Source: Margaritispora aquatica
Lineage: Eukaryota > Ascomycota > Leotiomycetes > Helotiales > Discinellaceae
Length of the DNA stretch: 64,000 nt
Direction: 5' to 3'
NCBI GenBank assembly: GCA_007644065.1
Contig: VJWN01000010.1
Span: 1,673,105-1,737,104 of the forward strand
Under the pieces are notes generated by a model that did not search any database, was not told where the DNA came from, and saw nothing but the letters and a program-made list of their open reading frames with translations. Below, in pieces: positions 12,964 to 25,796 of the stretch. The translations under genes and the position numbers were made by a program. The number at the start of each line of letters is the position of its first letter. Position 1 is the first letter of the stretch.

Positions 12964-15371
12964 TTGAAGACAAGTGAAAGAAACAAAAAAGAATCGAGTA
13001 TGGATATCTTTTTATTCTGTCCTCCATTTCATATCTCAGATCTTAGATCAGATTTCAGTCAGTGCTCTAGCCTCCCGCATTCGCTTACTGGATACTAACG
13101 ATAGATGACAACAGCTGTTGATCAAAATGGATGTTGAAATTAAGATTAAAATTAAAAAGGCTCGAGCGAGCGAGAAAAAGCGTGGTGTTGCGTGGTATGG
13201 CGTGGTTTAGATCTCAGATGTCCGGTACTTCATGGGAAGCTCGGAATCGAGATTGAGATCGCTCGGGAGGCAGCTGTGCTGAAAGACTGAGACCAAAAGT
13301 GAGACATGGGGTTTCTCTTTGACCTCCTTTTTGATCTTTCTCCGCGTTCACCACTGAAGTTTACATTCTTTTCTTCCTTCTCGCCTTCTTCATATGTCGT
13401 ATGTCTCAAGGCTGAAATCTGAATCTGGAACTCGATTATTTGGTTGTGGATGGGGAAGTGGTTGGTGGACGGGGGCTTAGACTTCAGGTTCGTGGAATTT
13501 TTCAGCTGAGGCGTTTCCCTGGGAGGTGGACGGTGATACGCTAGGCGAAAGGGATGGTAAAGGCTAGGTAATGGTAATTGAGAAGTGAGACTAAGACTCA
13601 ATACGACTGAAGTCTTTGAAGTGGAAACGGAATGGGAAAGGGAAGGGGAGACGTCAACATCGGCGACTACAACGACCTTGATGAAGAATGGGTGCGTGAG
13701 ACACCACATGCCTTGCCACGCGTGAGAGCGTGTGGGTGTGTGGGCGGGCGAAGGGAAGGTTGATATTGGGGGTTTGAGGAATTAATGTCTTCACTTCCTT
13801 CTATCTTCTATTTGCTATTGAGTAAGACAAGCAAGAGAGGCGAGAAGTCATCCCTCCTTCCTTGTAGGCGTTTCTACCTTAGTATTTCACCAATGATTAC
13901 CGCTCAGTTCAGCTCAATATGATTCGATTCGATTTGATTCAAGAAGCAAAATTCGCAGCTTGAAAATGAACTTTTCATATATTAGATAGGTAAGGTGACA
14001 TGTGATTGGTGGTGGGGGTGGGGGAGTGTGGGGGAGTTGAGGTGAGGTGAAGTTAGTGACATTAGGGAATATAAGATGGTTATGATTACGTATTTTGGGG
14101 ACTTATCGTTCTGGTGCATACTGATATATATTTTTATTTCTTCAAAATTAGCTGGAGACAATGGCGTTTCTAGATCTACAGTCAATTATGAGCAAATGGT
14201 AACGCATATTATCACAATTTCGATCTTCCTCTTTTATGCGTTAGCCATATCATATCCTAAGCGCTCTAGTTTCTACCTCCTACTCCTCTTCCGTCTATGT
14301 ATGTTATGAACTAAAATGAAAATGAAACAAACGTGAACATGGACATGGACATCAATAAAAAAGGAGAAGAAGATAAGCGAGTCTTCTGTTCTTTCCTCCG
14401 ATCATGCACGCAAGCTAAATATCGACGAAGATCGTATCAGTTACAGAGCTTGATTCACGGCCAAGTGCAGACCTGCATGTGAGATCTTAGATTGATGAAG
14501 AACTTTCATGCGATATCGATATCATGCAATGTAATGCACGATAATGCATCATAAATAAAACGAAATCGTGTACTGGTGATTAGTAACTGGTGTATGTCGT
14601 GCTCCTCGGGCGCGCGCGTGCGTTCGGAGATATGTGTGCGTGCATGCGTCCTGTACTTCGTGTGTATCTGGGGAAGGCAGGCGGGCAGGGTTTGATGTAG
14701 GCTGGTGTCTCGTGGCGAAGGGTAAGGGAGTGGTGAGGTGGTTATGGTGTTGTGCGACAGGACATGCAACCACAATTGCAGCAGGTAATCAGGAGGTCAG
14801 CAGCGGAGAAAGTGTTTGGTTCTCAGCTGGGAGGTGGGTCTCCGGGGGTGTGCGATGTGTGTTTCTGGCTGTGATTTTGCATGGAAAATGTTAGGCAGCA
14901 GAGTGCCGACTGACTGCAGTTGTGGTGTTTGGTTCGTGGCTGCCAGTGCCGGTGCCAGTACCGGTGCTAATTGTGTGGTTTTGGGCATCGGGCTGTGGTG
15001 TTGTAGTGTTGGGTGGGCTGAGGATCGGGAGGAGACTGTGGATCTTGGATGTTGGAAATGGAGGCTGATTAGAGTGAGAGAGGGGGACAGAGGTACAGAC
15101 ACAGAGGTTGGGGAAGGTGTATTTCGAAGTGAAGTGTATCTGTCATCGCTCCCAACAGGCACAAAATACACCTCAAAACGGGACCGAAAGACTTGAGATA
15201 ACAGGGAGAAGATACTAAGAGAAGATACAGGCGTGAAGGTTGGGAAGAGGTCGGAGCGAAGTACACCTGTTTATATTTAGTTACAATTAGCACATAGCTT
15301 CAACCAACTGCTTTATGAATTTGAGTGAGTAAGATTTGGTTGGGTACTTAAGCGAGATGTGCTTGGCTTGT

Positions 15372-15413
15372 TGACTTGTTGGTTGGTTGAGGAGTTGGTT
15401 GGTCGGTTGGTTT
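15372..15413. repeat. GTTGGTT-type repeat
   Basis: Imperfect repeats of TTGGTTGG and GGTCGGTTGG are seen directly. It is simple-sequence drift with no evident function. Confidence 0.7.
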
Positions 15414-16545
15414 TGTTGACTTTGAAGCAACGAGTAAATTCAAGGCGAAGTGCATGGTTGGTTAGGTCGGCTTCAGGTGATTGAACTAGCTTGTTGAAGT
15501 GGGTTGTATAGGTGAGATATGGTATAAACTCGCTGGTGTATGTTGGCGTTTTGGATGTAAATAGAAAAGGTGTGCATGTGTTTGTCTTGGTTGTCAGGTT
15601 TTGCTTCAATTCGGTATAGATTCAGTAAATTCCTTTAATGGACTCTCACTTGGTTAATAATATGCTGGTTTGGATTTGAAATTTCCTTCACTTCGCTTTA
15701 CTGCACTGCATATTAATACTAATATCTATTTTTAAAACACAATAAAAATGCTCGGAAGAATTCAAAATGTGATGGAGGATGAAACTATTTACTATTGCGT
15801 TTTGTTATTCCTACTTTAGCGCTAATGGCAGCTTAAATAGACAGTCATGGGGTGAAAAGGATCGGGGTATAAAATTTGGCATCTTTCCTATGGATGCGAA
15901 TACTAGAGGCTCGAGACGCCTAACTAAGTTTAAGTGGTTCTAATACAAATGGCTTTTCCACCTTTATTTTTTACTCATATCTCATTGCGTGGAGCGGTTT
16001 GGTACATAAAACGAGAGCTTGTCTTTGGGTTGATGGTCAAGTGATAGAGTGAATGGAGAGCGACTAGATATAAGTGTAGATCATATTGACCCCATCGATA
16101 CCACTGACGCTTCAGAGGACATGGGCCACCAAAAGAAATATAAGATTGTTCAAGTAATGACCGAAAACATCTACCCGGGGGAAAAGAGATATTTTCGAAA
16201 AATTAGAACAAAGAAGCATGTCTGCTCCCATAAAGGTATGGAGGTCTAGGATACAATGTTACTTGCGTGGCTTGTAAAATCTGCGTAGCTGATTGCGAGA
16301 GGGTTAGAGATGGAATTAATTCAGAGATAGAGAACCCAAACTTGGCTGATCGATTGAGCCTTGTGAGAAAGTATGGAAGCTGGATAGGCATGTTATTGCT
16401 ATAGCCGCAACACAACAACAACAACAGCTAGCTAGCTCGCTTAGTACAATCAAATCGGAAGCAAATTTCCCGCCTATAACGCCCTCCGCTTAGATAACAC
16501 GCATCCACACAACAAATAAAATACATGCATTCAGACATGCAGCGA

Positions 16546-17754
16546 CTACCGAAATGTCCCACGCTGGAAATACTGAAACTCGCTCGGATCTGGATCGAAA
16601 GCCGAAGGCAGAGATGGCGAAGCGAAGCTATGCGTTGATGAAGGTGAGAGCTGAGCTTCGGGGCTACTGGTGCTGAGCCAACTCACGCTTCCAGTTTCGC
16701 TGTTATGGCGACTGTGCACTGGCTGTGACTGCTGATACGACTGCGCTTGGAAGCATGTTGCTGGTGCTTGACTCCAGATGTGCTGCGTGAGCGGTGGGCT
16801 GTACGGATCGATGCTTGTGTTTGTTTTGCTAGGGCTACCGCTGGTGATGTACATACCGCCCTGATCCAGCTGCGTATAACATGCCGCACTCCACGCGCTA
16901 GAGTAGGGTGGTAGAGTAGACGGAACGTAGCTGTTCTCTGTCGAGGCTTGTAGCTGGTAATTCTCGCCTTGAGACCATGGCAAAGATGGCATCTGGATTG
17001 GATGACTAGCACTCAATATCGGATAGTTGGGCAAGATCTGCTGACTTTGCGTGCTTCGAGGCTGGTGCTCATACGTGCTGTGAGACTCGGGATAGGTAAT
17101 CATTGGAAATGGATGATACACCGTGTAAAGGTTTGGCAGGGCCGCTTCATCCATAAGCGAGACGCCGAATTCCTGTGCCAGTAATTCGTCACGGATCACG
17201 ACATCCTTTAGTCTCGGATCCATGGAAGGCGTAGTGAGTTTCTGATTCATCGCTTCCTGGACATTGTAGTATGATACCAGATGATATGCCACCCCATGAA
17301 CCTTCACACTGATAGTCTTCTTCACAAGCCCATCCTTCTTGAACTCGTACGAATCAATAAGCGACCCAATCAAAGACTTCTCCAAATCCTCACGAAAAGA
17401 GGTGGAATGACTCGCTTCAGGACTTCGGCTCGACTTTGGCCTCTTCGACCTCTTGATCTGTTTCTTTTGATTTGGATCCTGACACACTTGGTCGTCGAGC
17501 TCGCGGTAGATGAGAAAGTTGGTCAGCGAGCGGCTGGGAGACCAGATCAGCCCGTCGGTCCAGCGCTTGATGTTGGAGGTTCGCTCGCTGTAGATGAAGA
17601 CGGCACCACTTTTGATGAGGTCGGGACGCTCGCGATCGAGAGGGCGGCGGGTGAGTGGCTGGAGGATGCCGAGGAAGCAAGCCTCAAAGAGGAGGAGTGC
17701 ATCTTCGGTAGACGACACATGACCAATGAAAACAGGTTGGATTGGAGTCCCCAT
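16546..17754 (-). CDS. Gti1/Pac2 family (WOPR) transcription regulator
   Basis: This is a 402-residue, single-exon DNA-binding regulator. The bipartite WOPR domain is plain. The first half (about residues 8-88) has GHVSSTEDALLLFEAC, RPDLIKSGAVFIYSE and IKRWTDGLIWSPSR, ending LIYRELD. After a short basic linker (KRSKRPK, a likely nuclear signal) the second half (about 125-170) has LIGSLIDSYEFKKDGLVKKT and the AYHLVSYY core. The C-terminal 200 residues are rich in Ser, Gln, Pro and Tyr, as usual for the family. The ATG at 17754 was chosen because the WOPR domain begins eight residues later. Known relatives are Wor1, Ryp1, Sge1 and Pac2, regulators of morphology, conidiation or effector expression. 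The motif order resembles the Sge1/Ryp1 branch, but I cannot settle Gti1 versus Pac2. About 3.4 kb upstream of it are gene-free. Confidence 0.92.
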   Translation of the reverse strand: MGTPIQPVFIGHVSSTEDALLLFEACFLGILQPLTRRPLDRERPDLIKSGAVFIYSERTSNIKRWTDGLIWSPSRSLTNFLIYRELDDQVCQDPNQKKQIKRSKRPKSSRSPEASHSTSFREDLEKSLIGSLIDSYEFKKDGLVKKTISVKVHGVAYHLVSYYNVQEAMNQKLTTPSMDPRLKDVVIRDELLAQEFGVSLMDEAALPNLYTVYHPFPMITYPESHSTYEHQPRSTQSQQILPNYPILSASHPIQMPSLPWSQGENYQLQASTENSYVPSTLPPYSSAWSAACYTQLDQGGMYITSGSPSKTNTSIDPYSPPLTQHIWSQAPATCFQAQSYQQSQPVHSRHNSETGSVSWLSTSSPEAQLSPSSTHSFASPSLPSAFDPDPSEFQYFQRGTFR

Positions 17755-20700
17755 TATGACAGTTGACAAAGTGACGTGCGTAGAGTGGTATCTAGGTCCG
17801 TGTCTGGCTAATCTAAGGTGTAGATACAAAGCTTGAGAAGCTTTCGAGCGCGGTGTGCCGATGAAATGTATGCAGGTACCAATTCAAACTAACGTGCTGG
17901 ATAGTAGTAAAGTTTGAACGATGAAAGTCCCGAGCGGGAGGTTGAAAAGGACTTTAAGCAACGACATCGCCGACACGAGCAGCTCCTGCGAGGTTGAGAG
18001 CCAAGACTTCTGACAAGTGCAGATCAAAATTGTTTGAGCATGGCGTCTATCAAGGACTAAGCATACAGACACTACCGGCTCAGCTTTCCTCTGAATCCGA
18101 CAGGCCCCTCGTAACCGGACAGCTGGCCGAGACAGCTGGAAGTAGAGCTGCGCAGAGCAAGACACATTCTCTGAGCTCGCACAGCATTGTCATTGGTACG
18201 ATATTTGTCCGAGGGGGAGAATTTACACATGTGAGATCCTGGGGTATCGTAAGCTGTGATGCGCTTAAGATGGAGATGTCCGTCTAGGTAAGACATGTCG
18301 TGACGTTTTTGGCTTGGCCGGCAACACACTTCGATGCAAACAGAGAGTGAACGGCTTGGCGTCATGTGAGAGAGCTGATGGGATATGTCTTGGCGTGAAT
18401 TGGGACTTTCCTTGATAGTCCAAAATCATGGGTGTACTATTATGTTGCTTATGAATTTCTCAGGCAGTGACATACAATCGTATGAGGTGGGAAAAGTTAA
18501 GCAGAGGGATTATGTCTTGGCCTTGGCGTTGTGGCAGTGGGGGACTCGGCAGTTGCAATTGGTTCTCAGGAGTAGTGAGTTTGGAAAGTTTAGAGTCTAA
18601 ACTCGCATTTATCTCATGCTCGGATCTGGGGAACCACTGTTCACTGAGGTAAACATGATGATAATCCGATAGCTCACAACCTTATGTTTTAAGGTTATTT
18701 AAACATCAAAGTGAAGCTCAGATTCTGCACGATAGCTAGCTAGCGAGATGCATGTACTAAGCCCTATCGAAGCGGACCTAAGATTGTGGAGAAAAGGTTT
18801 TTATCAAACCACTTAGGTGTCTATCACTTCCGGGAGAGAGTCAGTGACAAGCAATCAAGCAGCTATCACCACGGCCGTGGCAAGGAAAATTCCCATTTCC
18901 GATCCCTGCACACACTCAAGATACTTTTCTAGGTCAAATTCACAAAGCATCGGATCCAAAACTGATGCGTATCTCATTGCAAGCCACTGCCGAGAAAAGT
19001 ATATCAACTTCGCATACGCATACGCACAACATAAACAGCGCCCAGGCCGCACCTCTCTCAAACCCGAGGAATCAGCGGGGCTCAGTAATCATGCCAAGAC
19101 CCCGCCCCACCAAACACGCCAAGACAAAACTCGGTTCCTGCACGCTTAGCAAAAGGGGGGTTAGGGGATGCCGAGATCACGCCACCTCCCCTCTTCTCCT
19201 AGCATATAGTGCCACACGCACATCTTGGCATTTTCTCGCACCAAGATTTCAATAATTATCCAAAATAATGTAACCTTGGCGCCGCCGTAAAGTAGGAGAA
19301 TGAGGATGAAGATGAGGATAAGGATTTGACGCGTATTTTCTGCCTGCCAAGCATGAAGAGTGTGTGTCGATATCGGAGCTTCATACCTTGCAGGAAAACG
19401 ATGCCTTGCCGAGGACGGCGACGGAAGAGATGGAAGTGCGAGAGGCATTGCGATCAGGGAAATCTATTTCGAGAATTTAGGATAGATTGGTATGATTGAA
19501 AATAGTGCCAAGCGTTAAAAGATGAAAGTGTGAAGTGAAAAGCGTGGCGTTTTCATTACTCCCAATACTCGGCAGAACCGGATGCGACGAGGTAGCTGAG
19601 AGGAGATGGAGGGAAGAAATCCTCGGAGAATCTTCAAGGGATGTTTTCTAGGCAATTCATCAACTCGGATTCCCAGAAACTATACCAACCGACCTTAAGA
19701 CAACGTTAAACAATCTTGGTGCTCAGCTCAATGATACACAGATATTGGTTTCGGTCTCTAAACCGAGTTGATGATAAGTTGCCTAAACTAGGCGAGGTGG
19801 CGAAATGCCACGTTGATTTGTACCTTCGCCTTCATCTTCTCCTATAGTGGTTCATTTGGGAGAAGTATAAGTTTTCAAGCCTACTGTTGCGGCAGTGATG
19901 CAGTAATACCGCAAGTTTTACAGGATTCCTCGGTTCTCGGCCACCGTGTCTATGTACCTAGAAATCCGTGGCGCGACTCTACGCTTATGGAAATGTAAGT
20001 CTTGTCTGTCTTGCCGTTGCAGTATCCAAGAAAGTTTTTCAGTAGAGATGATTTCTACGACCCTGTACTGTCTCTTTCTAGTATATCTTACCCCCTTCTC
20101 TTGAGTTTCCGCGGTGACATGAACGATCTAACAAGTTAATATGTCCGACAGCGAGAAAAAATATCTACGAAATCTACATCACAAGGTTACTTTCTCGGTA
20201 TTCTAATCTTTGTTAAAGATCAAGTGAAGTCCAAACCTTTGATCTCAAAATCATCACTATGAAAAGTTAAGCGAGGGAAATCTCTGTTGGCCAAGAACTT
20301 CGATCAAGCGAAGTTCAATAAAGTCGTTAACAGCTAACTATCTAAGTAACAAATGAAACTATATCAATCTTCTTAAAACCCTTCCAGAAACAGATATATA
20401 AATGAAACCCCAGATTGCTAAACAGCAAATAGACCCTTCTTCTTTTTGTTCAGAGAAACCAGATCTTCACCGGTATCCCCACCTCATCTAGCAAAGACCC
20501 TGGCTGAAGCCGTTGAACAAGACAAGACAACATAGCACGCCCTCAAAATCAAGAGAGAGTGACCAAGCAACATCACTGTCTCGTCCTCTACGCGCTGCTC
20601 CAAAAGCAGAATGGAAAGATAACATCTTACTTTTTCTGCCCTCGCCTAGATTGAAGTCTATTCATCCACACATCTGTCCATCCTCCTCATCCTCCCCTCT

Positions 20701-21136
20701 CTTCGCCTCTAGTATCCAAGTGAGAAATACAACCGGTTCCAACCCAGTCTAATCCTGTCTCAATCATCCAAGCCCATGCAATGCACCACACCTCTCATCC
20801 TCATCCTTATTCTCACCCTGATTTCCCACCATCCTCCATCCTCCATGCTCATGCACAAAACACAAAACCCAGGTGATCTAGCCCAAAACCAAACCCAAAG
20901 TCCAAACCCAATCAGCCAGTTGTGTAGCAGTATTGTATAGATAAGATCGCCAGACACCAAGCCCGGCATTCAAGAGATGCTGTGTATGCTGTATATCGTG
21001 AATCAAAACCTGAAATAGCTCGTTCTGAGTTGGATTTCGAAAAGCGTATAGCCCTGTCCTTACTTCCTCGTCTCCTCTGACAACCGACAAGCGATTTGGA
21101 GATTACAAACAGTCCAGATCGAGTTCTCGTCTGAAT
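17755..21136. other. Gene-free stretch, upstream side of the WOPR gene
   Basis: These 3.4 kb contain only short chance frames. It is the promoter and leader side of the WOPR gene and the 3' side of the HET gene. The part around 20100-20450 is AT-rich. No RNA gene, repeat family or transposon end was recognised. Confidence 0.6.
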
Positions 21137-23279
21137 TCAGACCAAGGTAATAGTTGTTTTGTCATGCTCCCATGCTGGCAGCAGAGTTTGTGATATCACA
21201 TACATCATTCCAACCCGCTCATAGGCGTTTTGTTTGATTGTCGAGTGTCGTATAAGAAGACCCCAGTATTTAATACACTCATAATACATCGAATCATCAG
21301 TAATAATGGTAATTGACAAGAAAAATAAATCAACATCGCTGTAATCAACAACAGTATCAGCATAAAGATTCGCTTCCAGCCCTGCCTTTTGATCAAACAA
21401 TGCATCTTGAATGCTGGGTCCTATCCCGAACGACACATTGTGGACTGAGATTAGAAAAGAATGGAGATGAAGCTCGCCTTCCCAAATTAGACAACCAGCA
21501 CGGTTGGGATCGGGTACCAATGCCGCTTGGGCAAACAGGACCTCGCATTCCACTAACTCTGTCCTACCATGGTCGACAGGAGGATAACTATAAACTGTGC
21601 TATCCATGGTGAGCCAGCTCCAGGACGGCGCGTGGTTTGTTCTTTCGCCTTGGCTGCGTGTTGCTGCAAACCATAGTAAATTCGGGAGCAGAGCTGAACG
21701 CCACAGACCCGCCAAGTTCTCGAACCCAGTGCATCGTTCTAAGTATGTTATGACGCCTTGAAGGGCTATGACTCTATCGCTCGGGAAAGTGATTTGTGCG
21801 TTCGTGTACTCTTCCATCACTTTTGACCATTGTTCAGAAAATTTGCCGAAGTCTTGGTCATTATTCATGGGAAGTCCATGAGGTAAGTAAGTACTTAGCA
21901 CATCACTCTTGAAATTTTGGCCATCTATCTTCCCTGTTAATTCACTCTCCAGCGACTCGCAGCATGCCCAGCGCAAAGTTGCACCAAAATAGAGAACGCG
22001 AGGACAGAGAATTCGCTCTTGCACTGTCCAAGCGCGAGAGCACAATGCTGAAGATTGAAATGAATCACTGTCCTTGGGACGAATGAAATTTGGGACATCG
22101 ACGAATATTCCATTTTCGCTTGGTAGTCCATCCAGTCTACAAGGTTGATGCATGAGATGCGAGCGTATGGCGAAACAGCCATCAGCACTGCTTTTGGCGC
22201 CTTGAGCTGCAATAGTTAAGAAGGAACCACGGTATACCTCGTCCATTACTTTAGCCTCGAGGCTCCAATCGTCTACATCACCTTGGATTATACATAGTGC
22301 ATCAACCCATATATACCGGATATTAAACCATTTAGCTATATGCACAGCATCTCGAATCGTCTTTGGGAGCAATTCTAAGTCAAACCCATCATAAAGCTGC
22401 TTCTTGGTTGAGGCAGTCAACTTGAAAGATTGGTCACCTCCCCAGCAATAACTAAGGGCAATATATTGCACTTTTTGAGGATCGAGGTCCTTTGTCGAGA
22501 TCAAATTGAGTCGGCCCCTGTTACAATCAAATCCTAGATCAATGAGCCTCGTTGGTACAAAGGCTGCTGAAGTCTGACTGAACCGGTTACAATCTTTGTG
22601 TTCTAAAAGACATTTGGTGACTTGGCCTGTCGCCCATTTTTGAACAGCTGGTGAAGATGTGCAAGAACTGTTGGATGCTGCAGACTTTGGGTCGGGATTT
22701 TGGCTTATTTGCGCTGTTCACTGATATTAGTGTACTAGAAAATACAACCGTGGAGGATACTTTACCATAATACCAGGAGACCCATTCACTATAAAACTTC
22801 CCTGCTGGTAGCGCCGCTAAATACCAGCGATTTTCTCCTGACTCTTCACTATTTTTACTAACCACAGTGACCTCATAACGATTAACGACTTGTTGTCTCA
22901 TCCTTGATTCTTCCCAAAGCAATCTACGCTTGATCGTTCTAGAGGTTGTATATAAAATTGAGCACAAATGACAGCCCTCGTGAGCTGAGACAATCAGCTC
23001 CTCCAAGCTATCATAGTGCGGTAACACGGCTGAGGGCTTCACATCAAAATTCAACACAATCCAGTCACGCAGTATGACACACTTTGGACAAAGTTGATTC
23101 AGTTTCGGACCATTGACAATATCATCAGAGGGGATTTCAGGCACAGGAATAAAGCGAAATGGCCAGTAGAAATCCTTTGGAAGTTCGAGAGATTTTGTTC
23201 CGCTTGTCTTTGGCGATGATATCTCTGCCTCAAGGCTGGCTGGAGCCATGTCTCCTTCCGATATCTCCAGGTCTGCCAT
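21137..23279 (-). CDS. HET-domain (heterokaryon incompatibility) protein
   Basis: Exon 1 is 23279-22766, the intron is 22765-22714 (GTAAAG donor, ACTAATATC branch, ACAG acceptor), and exon 2 is 22713-21137, giving 696 residues. Joining across the intron restores the usual pre-HET segment: a CLLEHKDC motif (C206, H210, C213) followed by VPTRLIDLG. The HET domain begins with YIALSYCWGG (about 255-264) and continues through LPKTIRDAV, IRYIWVDALCII and MDEVYRGSFLTIAAQ. Further upstream are LCPKC (C64, C67) and HEGCHLC (H100, C103, C106), cysteine pairs common at the start of such proteins. The ATG at 23279 is used because the longer open frame starts with TTG. HET proteins take part in fungal non-self recognition and cell death after fusion; most paralogues have no assigned role. 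No NACHT, ankyrin or other partner domain is present. Confidence 0.9.
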
Positions 23280-24942
23280 GGTCGAAAGACGCTTCCCCGG
23301 TACAAGATAAGTGATGTCGTCCAAAGCAAAGAAATGTTGTTACACTCGTTGAAGTCCTTGGATTCGAGTGCAGTAAAGGAGCTAAGATTTGGAGATTGTA
23401 GGAAGGAAGAAAAGTGCAGAGAAAACGGGTGTGGGGTTGAATTATGCCTTGAGTTGACTCAGCCTCAATTTCATTCTCAATGAAGAAGGCATGCTGGTAA
23501 GGCACCTTAAGGTAAGGCAGGCGCCTTCCATTTGTAAACACCTCACATGACATGGATCTTAGTTTAATATAATCTACCTAGTGCAGTCAACCTGAATAAT
23601 GGATTGCACCTTCCTGCGTGGATGATTCGGAGCCTCGTTTGTGGCATAAGGTAGGTAGGCTTTCTGAGCCGAAGTGAAGTAACTTCATTCTACCATTTGC
23701 GGGAAGATTGTGGGCCTATCGCAAATATCAAGGTGAGGTCCGTTGGATAACGTGACGTGTGAGTTGAGGTGCATGCATCCATGATTTCTTAATCAGTCTG
23801 TCCATATTTTCTCGTCAGGTACGTGTTACTCAACCCGCAGCTTCGATCAGTATCCCAAGACCACACAAACGATTGAAAATCTACCTGATATCGCATAAGT
23901 CTTATTCCGAGAGATTTTCGCTGATGCGGCGATGCATATTCAACACAATTAGCATACAAAATTCCAAACTGAAAGACCAGGAAAAGTACCTGGATCCTAA
24001 GTAGCACACAACTACTTACATCTTGCCTTCCATCTCTATCTCCATCTTTATCACTATCATAATCTCCACTTCTACCTACTAACCTGACACCTACCCACCA
24101 CTTCCAAAAATCTACAAACAGTTTACAAAGCAACAAGCACCTAGCACGCTTCAACGAACATCAAAAAGATAGACATAAGTACCATAATAGTATAGCATAT
24201 CCCAAGGTAGACTAAGATACACGATCTCAATCAATCAACTAATCACTTGACCAATCAATTAAATAGAACAATTAAACAACTCAACAAATAAAAACCAACA
24301 CCAATTAAACACGCACTCACACTTGACCAACCAATCCACCAACTATGAAAAACACAACGAAATCCAACAAATCTCTTCCAAAATCTAAAGTCAAGACAAT
24401 GTCATTCATCTCCATCCCATCCCATCCCAAAATTGGCCATTTCATCCATAGGTAGCCAAGTTCCACGACATAGAATTTTCCAGCAGGGCATGCATGCATA
24501 ACTTGGATTCGGAAATTTCGGAACTGCCGAGAAATCCGACAAAGTCTCTTTGACAGCTCTCCCGTCATCTTGTCTCAGTTCAGTGACAGCCGAGAGTGTC
24601 ACGCAGACATCGCACGCTTGGCGAAGCAAACAAATAAACAAACAAGAGCTCCTGGTGGGTACTTTTAATATATTCATTTCAGCATCTACTTCAAGATCAA
24701 ACAACCGCGTACCATATCTTACTTCCTTTGTTTCTTCCTTTCTGTACAACTGCGCCAAACATATGCAGAACTTAACATTTGAGCACATAAAACAGCTAGT
24801 AGTATATTCATGGTAAAAACAAATATGCGGGAAATTATCAATTAAACAGAACTTCACGTTATTCTGCCGTAATCAAGACAGGAGCCGACCCGAGCGGTTG
24901 AGATATTCAGACAATGGTGTGAAGTTTACATAGATCGGACCT
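23280..24942. other. Intergenic stretch between HET and GPI-protein genes
   Basis: It is the promoter side of the HET gene and the 3' side of the GPI-anchored protein gene. AT-rich simple sequence occurs around 24200-24320. The largest open frames here lack codon structure or family motifs. No other element was recognised. Confidence 0.55.
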
Positions 24943-25648
24943 CTAATTGAGGGTAATGATGGCTGCGAAAGCCAGGAGCACGAGTGCTAGTGGGGAGGAG
25001 ACGCCAGATGCAGAGTTTACTGCACCAGTTGTCGCGGTAGTGGTGGCGCTTGTGCTGGTTCTAGACGAGGTTCCAGTGCCTACGATTTGTTAGTTTCATC
25101 TCAAATCTCGCTGGAAAGGGTACAGACTGGATTGGCTTGAGCTGGTGGTGGAAGATGAGCCAGTGGATGCGCTTGTGCTTCCAGATGATGTAGTTGAGGC
25201 AGTGGATCCAGATGTAGAAGATGCAGTCGAGGCGGTGGTGGATCCTGACGCAGAAGAGCTGCTGGAGAGAGCTGGGCCACCGGTAATTTGGAAGCGTATG
25301 CTGTAGTTGACACCCGTAGAATCATCTGCCTCGAACGCGTAGAAATCGACTGGGAGGGTGGATGGGATTGTCCATGCGTATGAGGTGCCGGTAAGTCCGC
25401 CTAAAGCTATCAGATTCGTTCCCAATGAATTTGGCAGATTGCTTACTGGCAATTGAAGCGTAGGTCTTGAGAACATTCGCCTCTCCATTCTTCAGGAGAA
25501 TGGCCACTGGCCCGGAGGCGTCATACCAGCTGATGTTGAAAGTTTGTCCAACCTTGACGTCGACAAATTGTGAAGCGGTCATGCCAAACTTGGCAGCAGA
25601 AGCAATTGCGCAAGCCGAGGCGGCGAGGAGGACTTTGGTGAAGAGCAT
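24943..25648 (-). CDS. GPI-anchored Kre9/Knh1-like Ser/Thr-rich cell wall protein
   Basis: There are three exons: 25648-25447, 25400-25128 and 25079-24943, giving 203 residues. Intron 1 (25446-25401) starts GTAAGC. Intron 2 (25127-25080) has an unusual GTCTGT donor but a good ACTAAC branch and TAG acceptor, and it is the choice that gives a sensible C-terminus. Residues 1-19 are a signal peptide (MLFTKVLLAASACAIASAA). Residues about 20-110 match the small Ig-like N-terminal domain of Kre9/Knh1 proteins (FVDVKVGQTFNISW, PVAILLKNG, YAWTIPSTLP, DFYAFEADDSTGVNYS). A Ser/Thr-rich stalk of about 70 residues follows, then a GPI signal: small residues before the hydrophobic end PLALVLLAFAAIITLN. The product should sit on the plasma membrane or wall. 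Kre9 itself supports beta-1,6-glucan assembly; most small filamentous-fungal relatives are uncharacterised. Confidence 0.85.
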
Positions 25649-25730
25649 CTTGAATGTGGTTTCGGTGAAAGAGTGGTTATTGATTAAACTGCGTTGATGG
25701 AACGATTGAATCAGCTTCTGTTGCACTACA

Positions 25731-25796
25731 CTGCAGCAGTCCGGGAGTCGAGATTGGAAGACGCGACCAAGCGCGTCGAGTTAGTTGTTGACTTAC
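25731..25796 (-). other. Probable 5'-UTR intron of the GPI-protein gene
   Basis: On the minus strand, upstream of the ATG at 25648, there is a GTAAGT donor at 25796, a CAACTAAC branch-like site and a TGCTGCAG acceptor ending at 25731, giving 66 bp. The fit to fungal introns is good; transcription across it is inferred. Confidence 0.5.

Larger units (their letters stand above)
1080..16545. other. 15.5-kb stretch with no supportable gene
   Basis: No open frame here looks like a protein family, and I could not build a convincing spliced gene on either strand. It is not AT-rich and shows no transposon ends or long repeats. It does contain many simple repeats (listed separately), frequent GGTAGGTAC/TACCTAC-type words and several TACGGAGGTA copies. 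The left end is the promoter and 5' leader side of the bHLH gene and the right end is the 3' side of the WOPR gene, so most of it can only be upstream sequence of the bHLH gene, an untranslated RNA, or both. This is inference from gene orientation. Confidence 0.6.

Noticed and set aside
13230..13709. 159-codon minus-strand open frame
   Set aside because: Low-complexity Ser/Arg composition, no motif, no neighbours; consistent with chance in repeat-rich DNA.
14797..15196. Opposed open frames of about 125 codons on both strands
   Set aside because: They overlap almost fully and lack any family feature.
23280..23324. N-terminal extension of the HET gene
   Set aside because: The longer frame begins with TTG; the first ATG is at 23279.
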